64,000 nt of DNA. It comes from Mariniradius saccharolyticus AK6 (GTDB lineage Bacteria > Bacteroidota > Bacteroidia > Cytophagales > Cyclobacteriaceae). Positions within the stretch are counted from its first letter, which is position 1. Each line of letters opens with the position of its first letter. The stretch is taken from positions 62,001-126,000 of the forward strand of contig NZ_AMZY02000007.1 in the NCBI RefSeq assembly GCF_000330725.2, in the 5' to 3' direction. Below the pieces are notes generated by a model. The model was given only the letters and a program-made list of their open reading frames with translations, did not search any database and was not told the origin of the DNA. The position numbers were made by a program, and so were the translations under genes. This document shows, in pieces, positions 1-7,235 of the stretch.

Positions 1-191
1 TCTACAATTTTTACTAAATTACTTTTCCCTGTTCCCCAGCTTCCATCAATTCCAATTATTTGGAATTTTTCGTCCTTCAAAATCTGCGAAATAACTTCAG
101 CTGTTTTTTCTTGAGATTTACCGGCAAATAAATCAGACCCAATCGGTTCATTGGATAGAAATTTAAATACCTTTTTGTTATCCTTTTCCAT
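1..191 (-). CDS. KAP-type P-loop NTPase, N-terminal fragment
   Basis: Reading the minus strand from an ATG at 191 gives about 63 residues that stay open to the window edge. Near the edge is a Walker A loop, GSWGTGKS, preceded by a hydrophobic strand and DG, as in KAP family NTPases (family knowledge). The start lies 2 bp after the hsdS stop, so the gene is almost certainly co-transcribed with hsdM and hsdS. KAP NTPases are often membrane-associated and frequent in defence islands; the part that would show membrane helices or effector domains is outside the window. It could be another STAND/AAA-like ATPase, but the Walker A context favours KAP. Confidence 0.75.
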   Translation of the reverse strand, partial: MEKDNKKVFKFLSNEPIGSDLFAGKSQEKTAEVISQILKDEKFQIIGIDGSWGTGKSNLVKIV

Positions 192-193
192 AT

Positions 194-1327
194 TTAATTT
201 TCTATTGTCGCCAACCTCGAAAGCAACAAATCTTTTAGTTCATTTAGGTTTTGGTTTTCTTTTTTTCTAAGCTGAATTTCATTTTGTAGTTTCTTAGAAG
301 TTATGCTAAACCTTTCTAGAAGTTCGTCACTAGGAATTATAGTTTCAAAATTCATAATCCATTTTTTATCCCCTCTAGGCATTTTTGTCCCCTTACTTCC
401 AGCCATAACATATTCAAAGAAATTGTCTTTTTCAATTATTTGATACAAGTACAAAGAAGGAATTGCGGGTGTTGGAACAAAACACAAAACATCATTTGAA
501 CAACCTCCACTAAAGTTGGCTAACCAAATTTTCTTAAAATATGGCCGTATGTTGGAAATTAGGATGTTTCCGTTTTCAAAACCAGTTACGCTATTAGTTG
601 TTGGCAGCCCATTAGCTATAGAAATACCTGCTCTGTCTTGTAACATATTTTCAGTTGAAATGTAGGTTTCCAAAGAAATTTCGTTTATTGAAACTCTTCT
701 AGTTGAATATTCACATAGCTCACTTAAAGGACCGACCCTCCACCCCTCAGGCAAATTCTCCCTATCTATCCCCTCCACAAACCACTCCCTATAAATCGCA
801 TGTGCGGTTTCCTCCAGTTTTTGGATGAGTTGTTGGTTAAGGGCGATGCGGTTTTCGATTGCTTGGTATTCTTTGACGATTTCCCGCTGTTTTTCGATTT
901 GGGGAATGGGGACTTCCAGATCCAAAAAATCCTCCCAAGGAAGATTTCCCCTAACACCGCCTACTGCAAAATAGGAGGCTTGCCGATCAAATTCGGTTCT
1001 CGAAAACCACATCATCAAGTACTCCGGAAGTAATTCCAAAGGATCGATTACTTTGAAAATTGGGTATGCTGGGGACATGATGGCCTTTTCATCGCGATAC
1101 ATGGCTATCGGAATTTTTTCATCCCTACTTACCTGCATCAAGCTGCATGCGAACTGGTTTTGCCGAATTACCTTGTAATTGGAAAGATCGGTTCCGATGA
1201 TATTGGCCACTGAATTGATAAACTGCTTGGAAATACTTAGGCCCACCAACGGCAATTCTTTCAAATTAATGTTGCGCTCGTCTACCAGCTGAATGTAGTT
1301 CCCCAGAGGTTTATAACTTGATCTCAT
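194..1327 (-). CDS. hsdS: Type I restriction-modification specificity subunit HsdS
   Basis: This 377-aa subunit gives a type I restriction-modification complex its DNA target. Two target-recognition domains are visible, about residues 1-145 and 190-340. Each is followed by a helical spacer: the central one has a PIPQIEKQREIV motif near 141-151 and ends around EWFVEG, and the C-terminal one has LQNEIQLRKKENQNL. This is the usual HsdS architecture and near-usual length. It overlaps the end of hsdM by 17 bp, which implies translational coupling. The hsdR gene is not in the window and may lie beyond the KAP-like gene to the left. Recognition sequence cannot be predicted by eye. Confidence 0.95.
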   Translation of the reverse strand: MRSSYKPLGNYIQLVDERNINLKELPLVGLSISKQFINSVANIIGTDLSNYKVIRQNQFACSLMQVSRDEKIPIAMYRDEKAIMSPAYPIFKVIDPLELLPEYLMMWFSRTEFDRQASYFAVGGVRGNLPWEDFLDLEVPIPQIEKQREIVKEYQAIENRIALNQQLIQKLEETAHAIYREWFVEGIDRENLPEGWRVGPLSELCEYSTRRVSINEISLETYISTENMLQDRAGISIANGLPTTNSVTGFENGNILISNIRPYFKKIWLANFSGGCSNDVLCFVPTPAIPSLYLYQIIEKDNFFEYVMAGSKGTKMPRGDKKWIMNFETIIPSDELLERFSITSKKLQNEIQLRKKENQNLNELKDLLLSRLATIEN

Positions 1328-2900
1328 ACCCCAACTCTTTGAATACCGCCATTAACTCCTGCCTGCTTTGTTCCTCCGCCTTGAGCAGTTCGGCGAAATC
1401 GGTTTGCAGGCCTTTCATTTTCTCATCGAAGTCGATGTTTTCATCCCGGTTGACAAACTCGATGTACTTGCTTGGTACCAAGGAAAAGTCTTTTTTGGCT
1501 ATCTCATCAAACGAAGCCGAATAGCAGAATTCGGGGATATCCTGATAGTCTGTACCGACGGCGGTGGCTGAGCTTGTCGATGTCTGCCAAGTGTGATAGG
1601 TATCGACCACCCGCTTGATATCATTGTCGGAAAATTGGGTGTATTTCTTTTCGAAAGGCTCGCCCATTTGCCGCAGATCCATGAATAGGATTTCCTTTTG
1701 CCTGTCGCGGTAGCTGCGGGCTGCGTCGCCTACCTGTTTGATTTGGGCTTTCTTGTTTTTGTTGACAATCCACAGGGTGACGCTGATGTCGGTGGTATAG
1801 AATAAATTTCGAGGCAGTACCAAAATCGCTTCGACCAGATCGTTTTCGATCAGTTTTCGTCGAATCTTGTATTCCTCTCCGCCGCCGCTGAGTGCACCGT
1901 TGGCAAGGATAAAGCCAGCGATGCCGTTCTCTGAAAGCTTGCTTACCATGGTGAGAATCCAGGCATAGTTGGCGTTGCTTTTGGGTGGGACTTCGTAGCC
2001 CTGCCAGCGTGGGTCGTCGGTGAGTTCGGTATCAGCACGCCAGTCCTTTTGGTTGAAAGGGGGATTGGCCATGATGAAATCAGCCTTGAGGTCCTTGTGT
2101 TGGTCATCGAGGAAGGTGTTGGCCGCCTTTTCGCCCAGGTTACCCGAAATGCCCCGGATGGCGAGGTTCATCTTGGCGAGCTTATAGGTCGTATTGGTAT
2201 ATTCCTGTCCGTAGATGGAGATTTCTTTCTTGTTGCCGTGGTGGGCTTCGATAAACTTGATACTTTGGACAAACATGCCGCCCGAACCACAAGCTGGGTC
2301 ATATATGATTCCTTTGTAGGGTTCGATCATCTCGGCGATCAGGTTGACAATACTCTTTGGGGTGTAGAATTCGCCTTTTCCTTTTCCCTCCGCCAAGGCA
2401 AATTTGGAGAGGAAATATTCGTACACTTTGCCTACCAAGTCCTGTTTCGGGTCTTTGGTGGTGTCGATGTCGTTGATGGTGTCGAGAAGCGAGGACAGTT
2501 TGGTGACGTCCAGCCCAAGGCGTGAGAAGTAGTTGTCAGGCAAGGCACCCCGCAGGGATTTGTTGTTTTTCTCTATGGTGTGGAGGGCCGTATCGATCAG
2601 CAGGGCAATGTCGTTTTGCTTTGATTTTTTGATCAGAAAGTTCCAGCGGCTCGTTTCTTCCAGGAAAAAGACATTGTTCATATTATAGAACTCGGGCATT
2701 TCGACATACTTCCCTTTGCCCTCGGCGATGAGTTTTGCCCGCTGCACCTCAAACTTGTCACTGGCAAACTTGAGGAAAATCAAGCTCAGTACCACGTGTT
2801 TGTATTCGGCGGGTTCCACGCTGCCTCGGAGTTTGTTGGCTGCGTCCCACAGCGTTACTTCAAGTGCTTTGTCTTTGGTCTCTTTCTTTTGTTTGGCCAT
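1311..2900 (-). CDS. hsdM: Type I restriction-modification DNA methyltransferase HsdM
   Basis: 529 aa, an N6-adenine DNA methyltransferase subunit. The N-terminal helical HsdM domain occupies about 1-150, followed by the SAM-binding motif DPACGSGG at 201-208 and the catalytic motif NPPF at 279-282. The C-terminal part has the helical region that contacts HsdS. Length and motif order are normal for HsdM, with no sign of decay. It is the first gene of a minus-strand operon that continues with hsdS and a KAP-type NTPase. Its upstream region (2901-3163) shows no recognised gene. Confidence 0.97.
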   Translation of the reverse strand: MAKQKKETKDKALEVTLWDAANKLRGSVEPAEYKHVVLSLIFLKFASDKFEVQRAKLIAEGKGKYVEMPEFYNMNNVFFLEETSRWNFLIKKSKQNDIALLIDTALHTIEKNNKSLRGALPDNYFSRLGLDVTKLSSLLDTINDIDTTKDPKQDLVGKVYEYFLSKFALAEGKGKGEFYTPKSIVNLIAEMIEPYKGIIYDPACGSGGMFVQSIKFIEAHHGNKKEISIYGQEYTNTTYKLAKMNLAIRGISGNLGEKAANTFLDDQHKDLKADFIMANPPFNQKDWRADTELTDDPRWQGYEVPPKSNANYAWILTMVSKLSENGIAGFILANGALSGGGEEYKIRRKLIENDLVEAILVLPRNLFYTTDISVTLWIVNKNKKAQIKQVGDAARSYRDRQKEILFMDLRQMGEPFEKKYTQFSDNDIKRVVDTYHTWQTSTSSATAVGTDYQDIPEFCYSASFDEIAKKDFSLVPSKYIEFVNRDENIDFDEKMKGLQTDFAELLKAEEQSRQELMAVFKELGYEIKL

Positions 2901-3163
2901 GATTGCTAAAGACTCCTTCTTTTCTTTTTTGCTAATTTAGTCCATTAGTCGAAACAGTGATATACCGTGTTTGGGGTATTTTTAGGAGTTTTCTCGGAAA
3001 ATTCAACGGATTTTGTTGTGAATTGCCTTATTCCAGGTAAAAAGTCTATAAGGACTTAGAAAAATAAACCATCCAAAAATTTCAATAGGCCAAAGTCAAA
3101 AATTGTTGATTCATCTGGACGCGGATTGGCCTGGTCAAAAATTCAGGCATATGTGATTAAATG

Positions 3164-3406
3164 CTAGGAACGTTTCGGTGGTGGTTTTTTGGTTTTTCCT
3201 GCGGGACTTTTGGATGTGCCATTTGCTGATGTCCTCAGCTTTTCAATCTCGATTTGTTGATCAAGTTCCATTCTCCGGACCGATTTGTCCATCATTGATT
3301 GGAAGAACGGAAATAAAGTCCTTGCTATAGCGATGAACAAGACTATACCCGAAAAAAAAGGATCATTCAAAACACCAATCAAGAGAAGTATCGAGAAGTC
3401 TTTCAT
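3164..3406 (-). CDS. Small single-pass membrane protein, unknown
   Basis: An 80-aa reading frame with a hydrophobic segment at about residues 4-36 (FSILLLIGVL followed by IVLFIAIARTLFPFF), then a charged helix (RRMELDQQIEIEKLR) and a basic Pro/Lys-rich tail (KTKKPPPKRS). The pattern suggests a membrane anchor plus a short cytoplasmic coiled coil. No family recognised. It lies between the restriction operon and a region of short inverted repeats. It could be a chance ORF, but the clean membrane/charged organisation argues for a real gene. Confidence 0.5.
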   Translation of the reverse strand: MKDFSILLLIGVLNDPFFSGIVLFIAIARTLFPFFQSMMDKSVRRMELDQQIEIEKLRTSANGTSKSPAGKTKKPPPKRS

Positions 3407-3476
3407 AAGTCTTCAATTTTCCGTGAATGTAATTGTACCGAGGCACAAAGGTTTGGACACTTTGTTTTTAGTCAGG

Positions 3477-3601
3477 GGACATAGAAAATCAGCCTTGATT
3501 TGACTCAGCAAGGTTTTTTCCATGTCCTCACAAAGAAACGCTTATTCCAGAATCAGGAAAGGACATGGGAAATTGCTGCAAAAATCATGTCCTCGGACAT
3601 G
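3477..3601. repeat. Cluster of GGACATG/CATGTCC inverted repeats
   Basis: The heptamer CATGTCC or its complement occurs at 3521-3527, 3561-3567, 3586-3592 and 3595-3601, with a six-base match (GGACAT) at 3477-3482. The last two copies form a perfect dyad with a TC centre (CATGTCCTCGGACATG, 3586-3601); the first two could pair across 33 bp. The cluster lies in a gene-free stretch (3407-3847) upstream of the 80-aa membrane protein gene. It may be an operator array or a structured RNA. Nothing else coding was seen there. Confidence 0.5.
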
Positions 3602-3847
3602 GTGATTGCATGCATTTTGCACCTTTACAATCGAGGTGAATGGAATTTAAACTATTAAAAATCAATCGATTGAATCGAGTAGAAACAGAAGTTCAAGAAC
3701 TCCTTCCTCGATTTTTTGAACCTTGTGTTTAGATTGAAGTCCGAATAGATCCCGATGTAGGGCAATTGTTCAATAAAAAATGGTGGTTTTACACATAAAA
3801 TGTCAAAAATCACGAAAAAAAAACCGGATTCTCTCCGGCCCTAGCAT

Positions 3848-4048
3848 TTAGCTTGTATGGCAGCTTGGACTGCAATACTTGCAGCCATTACTCCGAGGAT
3901 GGTACCTTTTTGCGGCGGCGACTGCAGTGTTGCAGGTCAGGTGCCAGCCCAGACTTACATAGTCTCTTGGGAAATAGTTACATCCTACCTGATGGACCTC
4001 GTGGTCCCCATTGGCCTGTGCTTGATTGTTTACTACGTAATTTGGCAT
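3848..4048 (-). CDS. Small conserved Cys/His-rich protein, unknown
   Basis: 66 aa with no signal peptide. It carries NNQAQANGDHEVH near the N terminus and a C-terminal NGCKYCSPSCH with three closely spaced cysteines; two more cysteines lie at about residues 23 and 39. The arrangement resembles a widespread family of 60-70-aa bacterial proteins of unknown function with the same NAQ..GDHEVH and CxxC..CH pattern (from memory, not searched). The Cys/His content suggests a bound metal or disulfides. It stands alone. Confidence 0.75.
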   Translation of the reverse strand: MPNYVVNNQAQANGDHEVHQVGCNYFPRDYVSLGWHLTCNTAVAAAKRYHPRSNGCKYCSPSCHTS

Positions 4049-4379
4049 GGTTTTTTAAATTTCGGTGGCTAAATAATTTCATGCAAAGTACTTAAAACCA
4101 ACATAATATGACCGATTTATGGACAATCCTGACATAAAGTGTCATACTTTGTAAGTGCTTAGGTGTGACATTCCAAAGTCGCCATCCTATTTTTGGGGCA
4201 GTGTGTGGGAGTTTTCCTTGTCGATCTTCAGGTTACCTTCTTCGGAATTAGCATCAATCATTTGGATACCCAAAATTGCAAAGAGAGATTCATGTGGAGG
4301 AATCTTACAGAATTTAGGGGACGTCTTGTGTTCTTGGGAGATACAGCAAGGAAGATAAAAAAACCTTAATCGATATCTT
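4049..4379. other. Gene-free spacer with one imperfectly placed dyad
   Basis: No convincing coding region. One inverted repeat, TGACA-N5-TGTCA, lies at 4130-4144. It resembles the Fnr/HcpR-like boxes at 41162 and 48198 but has a 5-nt instead of a 2-nt centre, and it sits about 85 bp upstream of the 66-aa gene. Confidence 0.35.
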
Positions 4380-5243
4380 TTAAACTACGAGGTCAACAGC
4401 TTCTTCAATTATCCCATCGGCATAGGTGGTCCATTCGTCCTCAAAAAGTATTCGGGACTGGACAGTAGAACTTACAACAATCTTTAAAGCTTTGTCAAAT
4501 TCATTGAAAAGCTCTTTGTTGGTCGGTTTTGAAACCAAGAAATCCAATTCGAATTTTCCCAGTTCGTTTGAGATATTCGGCTTCAACTGTTCTAGCGTTC
4601 CATAAATCTGCAAGGCTTTGTTTTGAATCAAAGAACTATTCTCAAGGTCAAATGCCAAGGCCTTTCCTAAATGACTGGATGCACTTTTCCAGAAAAAATC
4701 AAATGTGAATTGGACTAAGGGCGTTTCAATTACCTTGTTTTTTTCAATTCGTTTGACTGCATTCGGTTTTCTCCTATCCAAGATCTTGTATACTTCAGCT
4801 AAAATGTACTCTTCGTTCTTCTTCTTTTTGGTTTTTATCTCACCACCGGTGCCAACCAAAAATAATTGCCGAAGGTAATTCAACGTTTGCGTGTAAGATG
4901 ACTCACCGGATAATGTGATTTTTTCAATCGGGTCAAAAGATAGACCTGCTGCGTCGGAATACAGTATTTCCTTTCTTATGATTTCGTCAAGACTTTCACG
5001 GTATCCTTGAATCAAATTGGGTTCGTTAATCCTATTTATATTTTGATTCAAGGTTGCGATAAACCGCTTTAAAAAACTCGTATTCAATCCGGGATAAACA
5101 GCCTTGATCCTTGAAAGATCCCCGACTTCGAATGCAAATAGATTATTGGAAGCATCGTAAAAAAGAATTCCTGCATTGAGAGACTCTCCCAACAATAAAC
5201 CATGACGGTATCTTAGTATGGCATAAAAGACCTCTTTTTTCAT
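4380..5243 (-). CDS. DUF3037-like protein
   Basis: 287 aa, cytoplasmic. The N terminus reads FYAILRYRHGLLLGESLNAG, matching the beginning of the DUF3037 family (aromatic strand, R-Y, then GE.LN.G; family knowledge). Its ATG overlaps the stop of the HipA-like gene by 4 bp (5240-5243), so the two are translationally coupled. DUF3037 proteins are known as neighbours of HipA-like kinases but their biochemical role is not established. The C-terminal half (about 150-287) is helix-rich and shows no recognised motif. Confidence 0.8.
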   Translation of the reverse strand: MKKEVFYAILRYRHGLLLGESLNAGILFYDASNNLFAFEVGDLSRIKAVYPGLNTSFLKRFIATLNQNINRINEPNLIQGYRESLDEIIRKEILYSDAAGLSFDPIEKITLSGESSYTQTLNYLRQLFLVGTGGEIKTKKKKNEEYILAEVYKILDRRKPNAVKRIEKNKVIETPLVQFTFDFFWKSASSHLGKALAFDLENSSLIQNKALQIYGTLEQLKPNISNELGKFELDFLVSKPTNKELFNEFDKALKIVVSSTVQSRILFEDEWTTYADGIIEEAVDLVV

Positions 5244-6037
5244 TGTATTTCCCGCAGGAGTAGATTGGTAAAAATAGAAGGATTTGCTTTAACAAACATG
5301 AAGTAATCCATGATTGTTTCCACCTTTGCATCGTAGCCTTTGTTTTGAACTTCATTGAAAACGGCTCTAAGGTCACTAAGGTTAAGCGCCCTTAAGTAAA
5401 CATTAAAGTCAGCGAAGAAGTCACGCTTGGACCTTGTTGATGCTCTTGCAAGGACAGCGTAGGCAATATGGTCCAAGGAGAACTTGCCTGGCAAGATCGA
5501 GTTCTTGATCCCTTCAATTGTGGTTTCGTCTATTTCCAAAGCGAATTCATGGTCTATCAAGTAAGCGCTCGATTCGCTTATCAGTAGATTGGGTTTATAG
5601 GAACCTCTATCTGCGTTTCGAATAAAGACATCGAACGCGTATAATCTATCAACGGGAAGAAGGGACCTGAAATAACCATCATTCAACCCCGGTGAAAAGT
5701 GTTGAAATGAAGGTAAAACCACTGAACCAAATTTAGGTCGATCGTCTGTTGGATCCATTTTCAAATCTAGATTAGGCGGGAGCGAGGAAAGGAATGAGGA
5801 ATCCATTTCAATCCAAGCCACGTCTGGGGTAAGAAGCTCAAATTCTCCGCAAAGCCAGCTGCCGACAAATTCACCGTGAACCCTAGGCTTATCTAGAAGG
5901 TGATCGTTTGTAAACACTTTCACCACAAATTCCTTCAACCCAGACTTACCTTCACAAAGAACTACCCAAGGCTGTGTATGGCCGTGTCTCTCTTCGATCA
6001 CACGCATCAGTTTCCTAGCCTGAAATGTCTCAAACAT
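5240..6037 (-). CDS. HipA-like kinase-fold protein
   Basis: 265 aa. A lysine in a beta strand (EFVVKVF, K40), a catalytic-loop-like NADRGSYKPNLL at 141-152 and a metal-binding IDHEFAL at 161-167 reproduce the order K, N/D..R...N, D of the HipA-like branch of PI3/4-kinase-fold proteins. It is shorter than classical HipA (about 440 aa) and belongs to the short HipA-like type. It is coupled to a DUF3037 gene downstream and lies 207 bp after an XRE regulator on the same strand, a HipBA-like context. A role as toxin or defence kinase is inference. Confidence 0.8.
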   Translation of the reverse strand: MFETFQARKLMRVIEERHGHTQPWVVLCEGKSGLKEFVVKVFTNDHLLDKPRVHGEFVGSWLCGEFELLTPDVAWIEMDSSFLSSLPPNLDLKMDPTDDRPKFGSVVLPSFQHFSPGLNDGYFRSLLPVDRLYAFDVFIRNADRGSYKPNLLISESSAYLIDHEFALEIDETTIEGIKNSILPGKFSLDHIAYAVLARASTRSKRDFFADFNVYLRALNLSDLRAVFNEVQNKGYDAKVETIMDYFMFVKANPSIFTNLLLREIQ

Positions 6038-6244
6038 TGAAGATCAAAAGGGTTTTAATAGTCATTGGATCGGGTTACTTAAGACTTTTGAAACTGAAAA
6101 ATCGGTTCCTTGCTTAGTTCGAGGATTTTCAATATCACCGCGATTCCCGGCTGGATTAACTTCCCCCACTATCCTCAACCTATGGATATCTTCAAATTGA
6201 CCAAAGTGAATCCCTATGTCTCAATTGAAGGAGGTATAAGTTTT

Positions 6245-6643
6245 CTACCTCCCCTCCAAAATCTTCCTGATCGCTTCGTTCATCTGCATCATCGTCTCCA
6301 TCATCTTCATCATCACTTCCGTTTGCTTGTCATTAATTACATTATTGTTGTTTGACGAATTAATGGAAATTGGAGAATTCGTGAGATGTTCGATTACATG
6401 TCCAGGATTTGCGGAGACTATTTGAAGCGGATCTACCTCAAGAAATTCAGCTACTTTTTGGATCAGGTCGATGGTGATTTTGCTTTCACCCCGTTCGTAT
6501 TTGGTATAGGCAGCCTCCTTTATCCCCAGATAGTCTGCGACCTCCATGGCTTTTTTGTCCCTGAGTTTCCGAAAGGTGGACAGGTTCCTTCCAATATTTC
6601 GGTTTTCCAAAATGGTGAAACCGTTTTCATTTTTCTCTTTCAT
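6245..6643 (-). CDS. XRE-family transcriptional regulator
   Basis: 132 aa. Residues about 18-75 form a lambda-repressor-like helix-turn-helix (FRKLRDKKAMEVADYLGIKE, then YTKYERGESKITIDLIQKVA). The tail is an Asn/Ser-rich linker (NSSNNNN) followed by a Met-rich amphipathic helix that probably oligomerises. A 21-bp palindrome about 80 bp upstream is a good candidate autoregulatory operator. Position ahead of the HipA-like gene suggests a HipB-type role. Confidence 0.88.
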   Translation of the reverse strand: MKEKNENGFTILENRNIGRNLSTFRKLRDKKAMEVADYLGIKEAAYTKYERGESKITIDLIQKVAEFLEVDPLQIVSANPGHVIEHLTNSPISINSSNNNNVINDKQTEVMMKMMETMMQMNEAIRKILEGR

Positions 6644-6721
6644 ACCGGAAGCAGGTTAACGTTTACCCAATTTTAAACAAAAGCTCCAAAACTTATTCTA
6701 ATATTTTTAAAAACATCAGGT

Positions 6722-6742
6722 AAAGTAGTTTGAAACTACTTT
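6722..6742. promoter_or_regulatory. 21-bp palindrome, candidate XRE operator
   Basis: AAAGTAGTTT-G-AAACTACTTT is a perfect inverted repeat with a one-base centre. A third half-site, AAACTAC, lies at 6754-6760. It is centred about 89 bp upstream of the XRE gene start, as expected for an autoregulated promoter. Confidence 0.55.
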
Positions 6743-7031
6743 TAGCGAGGGCTAAACTACCCAAAGGAGTTAATTTTTCAAAGGATATTGGATAAAATTG
6801 TGCATGCAATTAGTTCATCTAATTCTTTCAGTTGCCGATTCCGGCAAAAATTACTCCCTCCATCAGGGGGGTTGTGGTGCTGTTTGTACCAAGGTTGGTT
6901 TGCTGCTTAGTGTAATGCAGTTACAACAAAACATTATCAAGGCACCTGTTTGAATGCCAATCGTTGGCGTTCCTTTTTTCGCAGACCGCATTCACCCGCT
7001 GCAGGGGGTGTCTGGTAGGGCGGTCTATTTT

Positions 7032-7145
7032 GAGAAGCGAGAGGCAAGAGGCAAGAAGCAAGAAGCGAGAGCCGAGAAGCAAGAAGCAAGAATCAAGAGG
7101 CGAGAGGCAAGAGCCGAGACACGAGAAGCGAGAGCTGAGATGCTA
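7032..7145. repeat. Low-complexity GAGAAGC/AAGAGGC repeat
   Basis: About 110 bp built from degenerate 7-bp units such as GAGAAGC, AAGAGGC, AAGAAGC and GAGAGCC. It yields only a Lys/Arg/Glu/Ala-rich nonsense peptide in any frame. The unit drift indicates replication slippage. It marks the left edge of the G+C-rich block. The rest of 6644-7235 holds only the XRE promoter region and no recognised gene. Confidence 0.8.
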
Positions 7146-7235
7146 GACTGCTGACTCGTACTTCGTACTCCTGATTTCGTACTGCTGCCATCGTCTTCCG
7201 CTCGCGATTTATTCACCAAAAAACCCATTTACCCA

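Noticed and set aside
4130-4144. TGACA-N5-TGTCA as a further Fnr/HcpR box
   Set aside because: The spacer is 5 nt instead of 2, so it is kept only as a note in the spacer entry.
7032-7145. CRISPR-like or protein-coding repeat
   Set aside because: Units are 7 bp, degenerate and without spacers, so neither CRISPR nor a coding tandem repeat.
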